A stretch of 28,129 nt of DNA from CAZCEC01 sp964497615 (GTDB taxonomy: Bacteria > Chloroflexota > Anaerolineae > Anaerolineales > UBA6663): the NCBI GenBank assembly GCA_964497615.1, contig CAZCEC010000080.1, positions 1 through 28,129 on the forward strand, read 5' to 3'. Both the position numbers and the translations under genes were made by a program. The number at the start of each line of letters is the position of its first letter. Within the stretch, counting starts at the first letter, position 1. Below are positions 1-7,455 of this stretch, piece after piece. The notes beneath the pieces are model-generated. The model was given only the letters and a program-made list of their open reading frames with translations. It made no database searches and was not told where the DNA came from.

Positions 1-26
1 TGGGGGTGTGGGAGTGTGGGGGTGTG
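1..26. repeat. Octamer tandem repeat (TGGGGGTG-type)
   Basis: Three octamers in direct phase, TGGGGGTG, TGGGAGTG, TGGGGGTG, occupy positions 1-24 and may continue beyond the edge. They fall in the kinase reading frame directly after the histidine box, where the minus strand codes a His/Thr/Pro-rich stretch. Confidence 0.6.
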
Positions 27-1772
27 CAGGGCGAGGAGGGCGGCGTGGAGGAGGGGGAGGACGTCGTCGTGGAGGACGCGGCGGGTGCGCTGGTCGGCGA
101 TGTGGGTTTCGGCGAGGCGCTGGCGCTGGAGGAGCAGGAGACGGCGGGCCAGTTCGGCGCTGAGGAGGGCGTCGATCAGGCGCTCACCGGCGGCGCGGGC
201 GAGGTCAATCTCTTCCTGGGCGTAGAGGCCGCCGTCGGTCTTCTCGCCGAGGAGGAGCAGGCCCATGAGGCTGGGGGTGCCGGAAGGGGAGGGGGCGGTC
301 CAGAGGGGCAGGGCGAGGTGGGCGCCGCCGAATTCGGCGGGGTCGAGTTCGAGGAGGGGGGCGGAGGGGGAGGGGAGGGTTGACCTAACCCCCCCAACCC
401 CCCTTCCCTGCCAGGGAAGGGGGGAGTGGGGCGAGTGGGTGTGCCCAGGCTTGCTGTCTGGCCAGGGAGGGGGGGAGACAGTTTCACCGTAAGTGAGGGG
501 CGGGCCGGCGAGGGGGGCGGAGGCGCCGAGGGGGATGAGGTAGGCGAGGCGCGCGCCGAGGACATCGCGGCAGAGGGCGTGGAAGGTGGCGGTGATGGCA
601 GAGGCGGAGGATGGGCCCGGGGCCTCAGGGGCCAGGGCCAGCGCGGCGGCTTGAGATGGCGCCTCACCGGACTGGGCCTGCTCTCTTAAGTGCTCGTACA
701 ACTGCTGACTGAGGACGAAGGGGCGCAGTTGGAGCATCTGGCGCTCGCGGTCGGCGTAGGCGCGCCAACTGAAGAGGGCGTAGGAGACGGCCAGCAGGGC
801 GAGGCTGAGCAGGACGATGTAGATGGGGCGGATGGCGAGCGTGAGGCTGAGGGCGGCGACGAGGGCATAGCCGGCGGAGAGCAGGATGGCGTTGCGCCAG
901 AAGCGGAGCAGGCCGCGGCGCGGGAGGGTGTTGCCGGTGAAGACTTCGTAGGCGACGAGGGCCTGGCCGAGCAGCAGGATGGCGAGGGCGATGAGGGCGG
1001 CGATGGCGAGGTCGAACCAGCCGATGGTGGCGACGGTCGCGCTATCGAGGATGAGCGGCTGGCCGGGGGCGCGGGCCAGCCGGGTGACGAACCAGAGCAT
1101 GACCCAGGTGACGAGCAGGCTGACGACGAGCAGCAGGGCGGAACCAGCGGCCAGCCAGGGGCGGGCGCGGCGGCGGGCCTCGCCGCCCAGCACGCGGCCG
1201 GTGGGGCCGGGACGCAGCAGGGCATCGAGGGCCAGGCCGAGGCAGCCGATGATGTAGATGGGATAGGCGAGGATGAGGGCGGGCACGCCCCCGAGGCTGA
1301 GGGGCGCGGGCGAGGCGACGCCGCCGAGGCTGGGCAAGGGGTTGGCGAACAGTACCAGCAGCACCAGGGCGGCGACGGCCAGGGCGGTGAGGGGCAGCCA
1401 GCGGCGGTGGCGGCGGTGGAGGGCGGTGTTGTGGTCGTCCCAATAGCCGGAGTACCACAAGACCAGGATGTACCAGGCGACGGGCAGGGCCAGCACCGGC
1501 CACCAGCCTACCTGCCACCAGAAGTTGAGGCCGCGGGTGAGGACGTGCAGGTCCAGCACCAGCAGGGCGCTGTGGCTGATGAAGAAGACGCCGCCGAGCA
1601 GCAGGCTGAGGGTGATGAGGGCAGTGCCCCAGGCAGGCCGGGCGCGCTGGCCGGGGACCGGAGGGGTGCGCTCGGCATTGAGGCCGATGGTGAGGCCCAG
1701 CCAGAGCATGAGGGCGGCGTTGAAGAGGGAGACGGCGAGGGCGGAGAAGTCGAGGAGGGGGAGGCTGGTCAC
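1..1772 (-). CDS. Membrane sensor histidine kinase with GAF domain, NarL/LuxR-type partner (C-terminus outside window)
   Basis: The minus-strand frame is open from a GTG at 1772 to the window edge. The first two thirds hold about nine hydrophobic segments (roughly 1750-800), like a membrane sensory domain. A GAF-like region follows (about 620-170), ending in a predicted helix. Then comes a dimerisation/phosphoacceptor box with the motif RRVLHDDVLP near positions 60-85, where the histidine of LHDD would be phosphorylated, as in HisKA_3 (NarL-family) kinases. The HATPase domain would lie beyond position 1. The response regulator gene lies 46 bases upstream on the same strand, so the two probably form a two-component pair. 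GTG 1772 is the only start codon between the regulator's stop and the first membrane helix; ATG 1709 is a fallback. No good Shine-Dalgarno is seen. Low-complexity Pro/Gly-rich segments inside the GAF region and just after the H-box coincide with DNA repeats. The ligand is unknown. Confidence 0.75.
   Translation of the reverse strand, partial: MTSLPLLDFSALAVSLFNAALMLWLGLTIGLNAERTPPVPGQRARPAWGTALITLSLLLGGVFFISHSALLVLDLHVLTRGLNFWWQVGWWPVLALPVAWYILVLWYSGYWDDHNTALHRRHRRWLPLTALAVAALVLLVLFANPLPSLGGVASPAPLSLGGVPALILAYPIYIIGCLGLALDALLRPGPTGRVLGGEARRRARPWLAAGSALLLVVSLLVTWVMLWFVTRLARAPGQPLILDSATVATIGWFDLAIAALIALAILLLGQALVAYEVFTGNTLPRRGLLRFWRNAILLSAGYALVAALSLTLAIRPIYIVLLSLALLAVSYALFSWRAYADRERQMLQLRPFVLSQQLYEHLREQAQSGEAPSQAAALALAPEAPGPSSASAITATFHALCRDVLGARLAYLIPLGASAPLAGPPLTYGETVSPPPWPDSKPGHTHSPHSPLPWQGRGVGGVRSTLPSPSAPLLELDPAEFGGAHLALPLWTAPSPSGTPSLMGLLLLGEKTDGGLYAQEEIDLARAAGERLIDALLSAELARRLLLLQRQRLAETHIADQRTRRVLHDDVLPLLHAALLALHTPTLPHP
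398..424. repeat. Perfect palindrome, 13-bp arms with one-base centre, inside the kinase gene
   Basis: Positions 398-410 (CCCCCCTTCCCTG) are the exact reverse complement of 412-424, around the single base 411. A second inverted repeat lies next to it: CTGTCT at 454-459 and AGACAG at 476-481. The element sits in the GAF-region coding sequence and keeps the frame open, coding a Pro/Gly/Ser-rich loop. From memory, similar CCTTCCCTG-palindrome repeats recur in Chloroflexota genomes; no search was possible. Confidence 0.8.
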
Positions 1773-1775
1773 GGG

Positions 1776-1803
1776 AAGGATGAAGGATGAATTATGAAGG
1801 ATG
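1776..1803. repeat. Purine-rich heptamer run (AAGGATG-type)
   Basis: Four heptamers in phase lie between the response regulator and kinase genes: AAGGATG at 1776 and 1783, AATTATG at 1790, AAGGATG at 1797. The same style of heptamer recurs at 15171, 17032, 17193 and 27663. Here it fills the intergenic spacer of an apparent operon. Confidence 0.7.
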
Positions 1804-1817
1804 AAGCACTGAGTCCT

Positions 1818-2582
1818 TCACGGTTCAACTTTCGACCAGGCAACCCATTGGCCGTGCTGGTTGAGGGTGCGGGCGGTGCCGGTCTCGTCCCAGACGAGCA
1901 TGCGGCCGGTGAGGGCGATGAGGGCGGCGCGGGTGCGGGCGACTTTCTCGTCGGTGGCGGTGTCGGCCAGGCCCCAGGCGGCATAGATTTGGCCGTTGGT
2001 GCGGCTGATGGTGCGCTTGTCGCGGAAGCCGCAGCGCGCGGCGATCTGTTCGTTGGTGAGGCCCTGGGCCAGCATGCGGGCGACGGCCTGCTCGTTGGGC
2101 TCCAGCAGGGCGAAGGGGGATTGCTCGTCCTTGTGGCGGACGGCCTGGACGCGGCTTTCGATGTCGGGGTCGATGAAGCTGCGGCCCGCGACGGCGTCGC
2201 GCAGGAGCGGGACGATCATGGGCGGGAGCAGGTAGTTGCTTTTGCGGACGTAGGCGTAGTGGCTGAGGATGCCGGCCTCGCGAAAGTCGCGGTAGTAGGC
2301 GTCGTCGTCCTGGATGGAGTAGAAGACGACGGGGAAGCGCGGGAACTCGCGGCGCAGGAGGGCGGCGGCGGCGACACCGTTGAGGGGGCCGGCCAACTGC
2401 ACATCGAGCAGGGCAGCCTGGGGCCAGGCGGGCTCGCCGGGGGTTTGGGCGAGGCAGTAGGCCAGGGCGTCCTCGCCCGCGGCGCAGGCGTGGACGACGG
2501 CGACTTCGCCGGTGGCTTCGAGGCCGGCGCGCAGGGCGGATTGGAGGCGGGGGTTGTCTTCGACGAGGAGGAGCGTGAGCAT
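1818..2582 (-). CDS. Response regulator, receiver plus LuxR-type HTH
   Basis: A 254-residue two-domain DNA-binding response regulator. The N-terminal receiver begins LLLVEDN (acidic pair E8/D9), has the phosphoacceptor D60 in ALLDVQL, a switch serine near S89 and the conserved lysine K114 in YVRKSN. From about residue 158 a LuxR/NarL-like helix-turn-helix follows, with LEPNEQAVARMLAQGLTNEQ as the typical first helices; the recognition part (CGFRDKRTISRTNGQIY) is less canonical. A short C-terminal tail of about 30 residues follows. The gene starts 6 bases after the stop of the DinB-like gene and is followed 46 bases later by the histidine kinase, its probable partner. The start ATG at 2582 begins exactly at the receiver fold. 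Target genes cannot be read from the window. Confidence 0.9.
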   Translation of the reverse strand: MLTLLLVEDNPRLQSALRAGLEATGEVAVVHACAAGEDALAYCLAQTPGEPAWPQAALLDVQLAGPLNGVAAAALLRREFPRFPVVFYSIQDDDAYYRDFREAGILSHYAYVRKSNYLLPPMIVPLLRDAVAGRSFIDPDIESRVQAVRHKDEQSPFALLEPNEQAVARMLAQGLTNEQIAARCGFRDKRTISRTNGQIYAAWGLADTATDEKVARTRAALIALTGRMLVWDETGTARTLNQHGQWVAWSKVEP

Positions 2583-2588
2583 GGCGCG

Positions 2589-3101
2589 CTATTCGGGGGT
2601 GTAGGAGGCCTTGCTGTCGAGGCTGCCGACGAACTGCGGCAGTTTGGCGTGTCCCAGGTTCTGGCGGATGGCCATGTTCTCGCCGGTGTGATACCAGTAG
2701 TGATAGATGACGCGCTGGAGCAGGTTGCCATACAGGCGCTGCGAGGGCGTTCCGTCCGCCTTGAGGTAGGGCGACTGGAGCAGCTTGACGGTGAGGGTGT
2801 CGAGCCAGGGGTCGGCGGCCGCGGTGATGGCGTGCCAGGCGGCGAGCATCTCCGCCAGCGGCGGGGTGCTGGCGGGCGCGCCCGAAACGAAGTGCTTGTG
2901 GATGTCGGGTCGCAGGGTCACCCCCTGCCCGTAGATCAGGAAGTAGTTCTGCTCCTGCCAGGCCAGATGGCCCACGTTCCAACTGATGCAGTTCATGGGC
3001 AGGAAACGGCGTTGGGCATCCGCCTCGGTGAGGCCCTGGAGGGCGCGCCGGAATTCGCCGCGGGTAAAGCGAAGCTGCCTGACCAGGGGATGGGGATTCA
3101 T
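2589..3101 (-). CDS. DinB-family four-helix protein
   Basis: About 170 residues resembling DinB/YfiT-type four-helix-bundle proteins. N-terminal helices contain RGEFRRALQGLTEADAQRR and a conserved segment SWNVGHLAWQEQNYF. A C-terminal helix has HYWYHTGEN, where the spaced histidines match the metal-binding pattern of the superfamily (H in the NVGHLAW segment plus the HxxxH pair). Members bind a divalent metal and often act as thiol transferases, but most are uncharacterised. ATG 3101 is preferred over the in-frame start at 3140 because it follows GAGG by about 8 bases and fits the family's N-terminus. It is the first gene of an apparent minus-strand operon with the regulator and kinase. Whether it takes part in the signalling is unknown. 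Confidence 0.8.
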   Translation of the reverse strand: MNPHPLVRQLRFTRGEFRRALQGLTEADAQRRFLPMNCISWNVGHLAWQEQNYFLIYGQGVTLRPDIHKHFVSGAPASTPPLAEMLAAWHAITAAADPWLDTLTVKLLQSPYLKADGTPSQRLYGNLLQRVIYHYWYHTGENMAIRQNLGHAKLPQFVGSLDSKASYTPE

Positions 3102-3264
3102 GCGGCAATCCTCAGCGAGGGTGGGCAGCCTGTCAAGCACCTGGGTGCGCGGGAGGGTGGGCCTGGGGGGTGGAGGCGGCGAGGCGAAGTGGATAAGCTT
3201 GGGGGCAAATGCGGCGAGGATCGTATTGGAGGCGGAAGGGGCGGAAACGGGCCGCGGGGTGCGA

Positions 3265-3270
3265 TAGAAT
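3265..3270 (+). promoter_or_regulatory. -10-like hexamer TAGAAT before the oxygenase gene
   Basis: TAGAAT ends 7 bases before the ATG at 3278, which would put the transcription start on the start codon (leaderless mRNA). No convincing -35 element is visible in the GC-rich upstream DNA. Confidence 0.4.
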
Positions 3271-3277
3271 CAAGGTG

Positions 3278-4132
3278 ATGGGAACCAACTTGCGAAGCGA
3301 CCTGAAAGCGGACCGGCTGTTTTCGCCTGACTCGGTGTTTTGGCGCATTAACCGCGAGGGGTTGATGGTGCTCTCCGGGCCGCGGGCGCTGCTGCTGGAA
3401 TTGGCGCATCCGTTGGTTGCAGCGGGGGTGGCAGAGCACAGCGACTTTCGCGCGAAGCCACTGGGGCGGCTGTTCCGCACGGTGGGGGTGATGACGGCGC
3501 TGAACTTCGAGCCGCACGGGCAGGCGCGGCAGGCGGTGGCGCACACGCGGCGCTGCCATGCGCGGGTGCAGGGGACGCTGAGGGAGGACGTTGGGCCGTA
3601 TTTGGCGGGCACGCCGTACCGGGGGGATGATCCGCTGCTGCAACTGTGGGTGCTGGCGACGCTGATCGACTCGGTGCTGGTGACGCATGAGCACCTGGTG
3701 CGGCCGCTGATGCGGTCGGAGAAGCAGGCCTATTACAACTCGGGGCGGCGGCTGGGGCGGGCGATGGGGGTGCCGCCGGAACTGATGCCGCCCACGTATG
3801 ACGACTTCGAGACATACATGGATGCGATGCTGAACAGCGATGTGCTGACGGTGGGGAGGCAGGCGCGGGAGATCGTGGGGGCGCTGTTCGCGCCCATGCC
3901 GCTGGGGCCGGCGGTGCGGCTAGGGAGCTTTGTCAGCGTGGGGCTGACGCCGCCACGGCTGCGAGAGGCGTTTGGGCTGCGGTGGACGGAGCGGCACGCG
4001 CGGCTGCACCGGCGGCTGTGCGCGCTGGCGCGGCGGGTGCGGCCGCTGACGCCAGAGCCGCTGTGCATTCATCCGCAGGCGATGCGGGCCGAATGGCGGC
4101 TGGCGCATCCCTCTACTCAGGAGAAACGATGA
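3278..4132 (+). CDS. MpaB-type oxygenase (DUF2236 family)
   Basis: 284 residues matching the oxygenase MpaB / latex-clearing-protein-like family (DUF2236), haem-associated alpha-helical proteins whose substrates are mostly unknown. Characteristic segments are the N-terminal LFSPDSVFWRINREG, the helix LMVLSGPRALLLELAHPLVA with its conserved His, GVAEHSDF, then LIDSVLVTHEHLVRPL with paired histidines, and a C-terminal arginine-rich helix bundle. The frame is open from 3209, but ATG 3278 is chosen because the family usually begins shortly before the SPDS segment and because TAGAAT lies 7 bases upstream. The stop overlaps the next gene's start in an ATGA (4129-4132), so the two are probably translationally coupled. 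Substrate unknown; enzymatic activity is inferred from the family only. Confidence 0.82.
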   Translation: MGTNLRSDLKADRLFSPDSVFWRINREGLMVLSGPRALLLELAHPLVAAGVAEHSDFRAKPLGRLFRTVGVMTALNFEPHGQARQAVAHTRRCHARVQGTLREDVGPYLAGTPYRGDDPLLQLWVLATLIDSVLVTHEHLVRPLMRSEKQAYYNSGRRLGRAMGVPPELMPPTYDDFETYMDAMLNSDVLTVGRQAREIVGALFAPMPLGPAVRLGSFVSVGLTPPRLREAFGLRWTERHARLHRRLCALARRVRPLTPEPLCIHPQAMRAEWRLAHPSTQEKR

Positions 4133-4515
4133 AGACCGGCAACTTCACTTACACACTGGCGGCCGGAGCCGCGGTGATGGCGGCGGTGCTACTGATCTGG
4201 CTGAGCCTGGGCGTGGGCATCATCGGCGCCGATGGCGACCGCGCCAACGCGATGTACTTTGGCGTGCTGGCCGTCGGGATCATCGGCGCCGTTCTTGGCC
4301 GCTTCAGGCCGCGCGGGATGGCCCGTGCGCTGGTCGCCACAGCGCTGGCCCAGGCGGCGGTGGCCGCGATTGCCATCATTGGCGGAATGGGCCGCCCGTA
4401 CAGCGGGCCGCTGGAGCTTTTTATCCTCAACGGATTCTTTGTGGCGCTGTTCGGCGCGTCGGCGTGGCTGTTTCACCGCGCGGCAATGGCAGGGCCTGAA
4501 CAGAGCGCGGCATGA
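4129..4515 (+). CDS. Small four-helix integral membrane protein, unknown function
   Basis: 128 residues with four predicted membrane helices (about residues 7-29, 41-59, 64-84 and 90-113) separated by short loops, and little else. ATG 4129 overlaps the upstream stop in ATGA, and CAGGAG lies 5 bases before it, which supports this start. I do not recognise the family. Tight coupling to the MpaB-type oxygenase suggests a related role, for example a membrane anchor or partner, but that is inference. Confidence 0.75.
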   Translation: MKTGNFTYTLAAGAAVMAAVLLIWLSLGVGIIGADGDRANAMYFGVLAVGIIGAVLGRFRPRGMARALVATALAQAAVAAIAIIGGMGRPYSGPLELFILNGFFVALFGASAWLFHRAAMAGPEQSAA

Positions 4516-4682
4516 GCTGAGATAGGGGGCCTGGCTGACGGGCGCGGCAGGGACTGGGTCGGCGCGGCGCTGCCAGACAACGTCAATCTGAAAGGCTAAT
4601 CGCATAAAGGGGGCGAAGGACGACTGGCTCGAGGGATGGGCCAGGGCGGCGGATTCGTGCTGCTTGATCCCGAAGGAGTGAC
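4516..4682. other. Intergenic, nothing recognised
   Basis: 167 bases between the small membrane protein and the PAP2-VanZ gene. No RNA gene, clear terminator or recognised riboswitch is seen. The downstream ATG at 4683 has a good AAGGAG Shine-Dalgarno at about 4673. Confidence 0.4.
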
Positions 4683-5585
4683 ATGGACGAGGCGCTGTTA
4701 GCGTGGATCAATCAGGGATGGGCAAGCGCGGGGCTGGATGCGGTGATGCCCGTCATCGGCACCGTGGGGCTGGGGCTGTGTCCGGCGGCGGGGGTGGTGC
4801 TGGCGGCGGCAGGCTGGCGGCGCGGGGAGGAGCGGATGCGGCGGCTGGGGTGGGCGCTGTTGGGGGCGCTGGCCGTGGGGCTGGCGCTGACGCTGGCAAC
4901 GCAGTATGTGGCCTTGCGGGCGCGGCCGGAGGGCGTGCGGCTGATCGAGCCGGCGCCGAACTTTCCTTCGTTCCCCAGCGGGCACGCGATGGCGGCATTT
5001 GCGACGGCGACGGTGTTGGGGTTGGGACTGGGGCGGAGGGCGGGGTGGCCGGCGCTGGCGGGGGCGGTGCTGGTGAGCGTGAGCCGGGTGTACCAGGGGC
5101 ACCACTATCCGACAGATGTGCTGGCAGGAGCGGCGCTGGGGGCCGGGGTGGGCGCGGCGGCGTTTGGGCTGATCGTGCGGCGCGAGGGGGCGGGCCGCTG
5201 GCGATGGCTGCTTTGGCCGCAAGTGGCGATGGTGGTGGTTGTGAGCGTGGCGGCGTACGTGGATGCGCTGCCGCTGTGGCTGCTGCGCGTGCCGGGGCTG
5301 GATAAGGCGCTGCACTTTGCGATGTTTGGGCTGGTGGCGTTTCTGCTGCATGGGTGGCTGAGGCGATGGCCGGGGCTGAGTGAGCGCGCGGCGGCGGTGA
5401 CGGCGGTGGGAATCCTGTTCGCGCTGGCGGCGCTGGAGGAAGCGGCGCAAGGCTTGTCGCGGGTGCGGACGGTGGATGGCGGCGACTTGGCGGCGGACTT
5501 GGCGGGGATGGTGGTGTGTGTGGGGATCAGCGTTTTGCTGAAAGAGAAAGAGAAAAAGAAAGAGAAAGAGGTAGTCTTGATATGA
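4683..5585 (+). CDS. PAP2 phosphatase fused to a VanZ-like domain
   Basis: A 300-residue polytopic membrane protein in two halves. Residues 1-165 are a PAP2-type lipid phosphatase with RP (81-82), the PSGH motif (98-101) and SRVYQGHHYPTD (134-145), supplying the conserved Arg, His and Asp. In motif 1 the usual lysine (K-x6-RP) is Gln74. Residues 180-285 resemble VanZ: LDKALHFAMFGLVAFLLH, then EEAAQ (252-256) and RTVDGGDLAADLAG. The protein ends in a lysine/glutamate tail coded by five AAAGAG-like hexamers. The likely reaction is dephosphorylation of a membrane lipid phosphate such as undecaprenyl pyrophosphate or phosphatidic acid; the VanZ role is unknown. The stop overlaps the next start (ATGA), indicating coupling to the radical SAM gene. 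Confidence 0.85.
   Translation: MDEALLAWINQGWASAGLDAVMPVIGTVGLGLCPAAGVVLAAAGWRRGEERMRRLGWALLGALAVGLALTLATQYVALRARPEGVRLIEPAPNFPSFPSGHAMAAFATATVLGLGLGRRAGWPALAGAVLVSVSRVYQGHHYPTDVLAGAALGAGVGAAAFGLIVRREGAGRWRWLLWPQVAMVVVVSVAAYVDALPLWLLRVPGLDKALHFAMFGLVAFLLHGWLRRWPGLSERAAAVTAVGILFALAALEEAAQGLSRVRTVDGGDLAADLAGMVVCVGISVLLKEKEKKKEKEVVLI
5541..5570 (+). repeat. Hexamer microsatellite (AAAGAG)x5
   Basis: Five hexamers (one changed to AAAAAG) code the Lys/Glu tail of the PAP2-VanZ protein and provide the purine-rich leader of the radical SAM gene starting at 5582. It is strikingly A-rich against the surrounding GC-rich DNA. Confidence 0.85.
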
Positions 5586-7000
5586 AAGTCAAGATGATTC
5601 TCCCGGCGCTGACGGAGGCGACAAGCCCGTTCTGGCGGCCGATCAAGTATCACCTGTTTCCGCCGCTGGGGCTGGCGACGCTGGCGGGGTACCTGGACGC
5701 GGACGATGAGGTGGACTTGCAGGACGAGCACGTGGAGCACCTGCGGTTGGATGACGAGCCGGATTTAGTCGTCATCCAGGTCTACATCACGTCGGCGTTT
5801 CGGGCGTATGCGCTGGCGGACCATTACCGGAAGCGGGGGGCGCATGTGTGCCTGGGCGGGTTGCACGTCACGTCCTTGCCGGAGGAGGCCGCCGCGCACG
5901 CGGACACGATCTTCATTGGGCCGGGGGAGGATATCTGGCCGGAGTTCTTGAAGGACTACCGGGCGGGGCGGCCGAGGGCGCGCTACACGAGCCAGGTGCG
6001 GACGCTGCTGGGGCTGCCGCCCATCCGGCGCGACCTGATCAAGCGGAACCTGTATCTGGTGCCCAACTCCATCGTGGTGTCACGGGGCTGCCCACACGCT
6101 TGCGACTTCTGCTACAAGGATGCGTTCTTCAAGGGCGGGCAGAGCTTCTACACGCAGACGGTGGACGCGGCGCTCGCGGAGATCGAGCGGCTGCCGGGGC
6201 GGCACCTGTACTTTCTGGACGATCACCTGTTTGGGAATGCGCGCTTCGCGGGGGAATTGTTCGAGGGGATGCGGGGGATGGGGCGGCTGTGGCAGGCGGC
6301 GGGGACGGTGCGGTCGGTGCTGGCGCCGCGGCTGCTGGAAAAGGCGGCGAGGGCGGGGCTGAGGAGCCTGTTCGTGGGCTTTGAGACGATCAGCACGGCG
6401 AATTTGAAGGAGCACCACAAGACGCAGAACCTGAACCGTGACTTCACGGCGGCGATCCGGCGGCTGCACGACCAGGGGGTGATGGTGAATGGGAGTTTTG
6501 TGTTTGGGATGGATGACGACGACGAGAGCGTGTTCGACCGGACGGTGGAGTGGGCGGTGGGGCAGGGGATCGAGACGGCGACGTTTCACATCCTGACGCC
6601 GTATCCGGGCACAGCGCTGTACGAGCGGATGCAGGCGCAGGGGCGCGTGGTGCACAGCAATTGGGACGAGTACGACACGCGGCATGTGGTGTTCCGGCCG
6701 AGGCGGTTGACACCGGAGGTGCTGGAGGCGGGCTACTGGCGGGCGTACCGCGACTTCTACCGGTGGGGGAACATCTGGCGGGGGGCGGGCACGAAGGCGA
6801 ATGCGGTGGAGCGGCTGCGGCACATGGCGTACGCGGGCGGGTGGAAGAAGTTCGAGCCGCTGTGGGACTGGGTGATCCGGGCGCGGCGAGTGACGCAGAT
6901 GCTGCCAGTGCTGGAGGAGGTGTTGGACTACCAGAAGGCGATGAGGAGCAGGGCGACGACGAGGCCGAGCAGCGCCCCCCCAATCACATCCGAGAGGTAG
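5582..7000 (+). CDS. B12-binding-domain radical SAM protein
   Basis: 472 residues. The N-terminal part (about 1-130) resembles a cobalamin-binding Rossmann-like domain, with PPLGLATLAGYL, PDLVVIQVYIT and GGLHVTSLPEEAA. The radical SAM core begins at CPHACDFC, where C170, C174 and C177 bind the [4Fe-4S] cluster; downstream it has YFLDDHLFGN, LFVGFETI, NGSFVFGMD and LTPYPGTALYERM, typical of this family. A C-terminal helical part follows (DUF4070-like by impression). Family members catalyse difficult methylations or carbon-skeleton chemistry on lipids, tetrapyrroles or natural products; this substrate is unknown. ATG 5582 follows AGAGG and overlaps the upstream stop. The last 24 residues overlap the convergent PAP2 gene by 73 bases. 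Confidence 0.88.
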   Translation: MKVKMILPALTEATSPFWRPIKYHLFPPLGLATLAGYLDADDEVDLQDEHVEHLRLDDEPDLVVIQVYITSAFRAYALADHYRKRGAHVCLGGLHVTSLPEEAAAHADTIFIGPGEDIWPEFLKDYRAGRPRARYTSQVRTLLGLPPIRRDLIKRNLYLVPNSIVVSRGCPHACDFCYKDAFFKGGQSFYTQTVDAALAEIERLPGRHLYFLDDHLFGNARFAGELFEGMRGMGRLWQAAGTVRSVLAPRLLEKAARAGLRSLFVGFETISTANLKEHHKTQNLNRDFTAAIRRLHDQGVMVNGSFVFGMDDDDESVFDRTVEWAVGQGIETATFHILTPYPGTALYERMQAQGRVVHSNWDEYDTRHVVFRPRRLTPEVLEAGYWRAYRDFYRWGNIWRGAGTKANAVERLRHMAYAGGWKKFEPLWDWVIRARRVTQMLPVLEEVLDYQKAMRSRATTRPSSAPPITSER

Positions 7001-7455
7001 TGGACGCCCATGGCGACGCGGGCGAGGGCGACGAGGGGGGCCCAGGGGAGGAGGAGCCAGGCGAGCCAGGCGGGGCCCCAGGCGGCGCAGACGATGAGCA
7101 GCATGACCATGCGGGCGGCGTGGCCGGAGGGGAAAGAGTGCGGGTCGGTCTTGCGGTAGAGGGCGCCCCACTCGCCCTGGGGGCGCTGGCGGCGGAAGCG
7201 GCGCTTGACGAGAAAGACCAGGACGGCCAGGACGGCGATGCTCACCAGCAGGCGCGGGGCGAGAGTGTCCCATGCGGGCGGGCCAAAGGCCCAGACGAGC
7301 ACCAGGCCCAGGCCCCAGAACCAGCTATCGCCGGAGTGGGCGAGGAAGATGGCGAGGCGGCGGAGGGGGCCGGGCTTTTCGGCGTAGCGGAGCTTGAGCG
7401 AGTAGTGCTTGTCGAGGGCGAGCAGGCGCTGGGCCCACGGGCTGGAGGGGCTCAT
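6928..7455 (-). CDS. PAP2-family membrane phosphatase
   Basis: 175 residues with all three PAP2 signature motifs: K84-x6-R91-P92, S107-F-P-S-G-H112 and A-R146-x5-H152-x3-D156, on a multi-helix membrane protein. This predicts a membrane lipid-phosphate phosphatase with an intact catalytic set, unlike the fusion at 4683, which lacks the motif-1 Lys. The start overlaps the stop of the upstream nucleotidyltransferase (7452-7455), so the two are probably co-translated. That pairing fits a pathway making and dephosphorylating a phospholipid or polyprenol intermediate, but the substrate is not shown. The 3' end runs 73 bases into the convergent radical SAM gene. Confidence 0.9.
   Translation of the reverse strand: MSPSSPWAQRLLALDKHYSLKLRYAEKPGPLRRLAIFLAHSGDSWFWGLGLVLVWAFGPPAWDTLAPRLLVSIAVLAVLVFLVKRRFRRQRPQGEWGALYRKTDPHSFPSGHAARMVMLLIVCAAWGPAWLAWLLLPWAPLVALARVAMGVHYLSDVIGGALLGLVVALLLIAFW

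Noticed and set aside
1794..3278. Long plus-strand ORF of 494 codons
   Set aside because: It is antisense to the clear response regulator and DinB-like genes and has a Gly/Glu/Ala composition typical of high-GC shadow frames.
4560..4682. Possible riboswitch before the PAP2-VanZ gene
   Set aside because: I compared it mentally with c-di-GMP and fluoride riboswitch cores and found no matching conserved bases.
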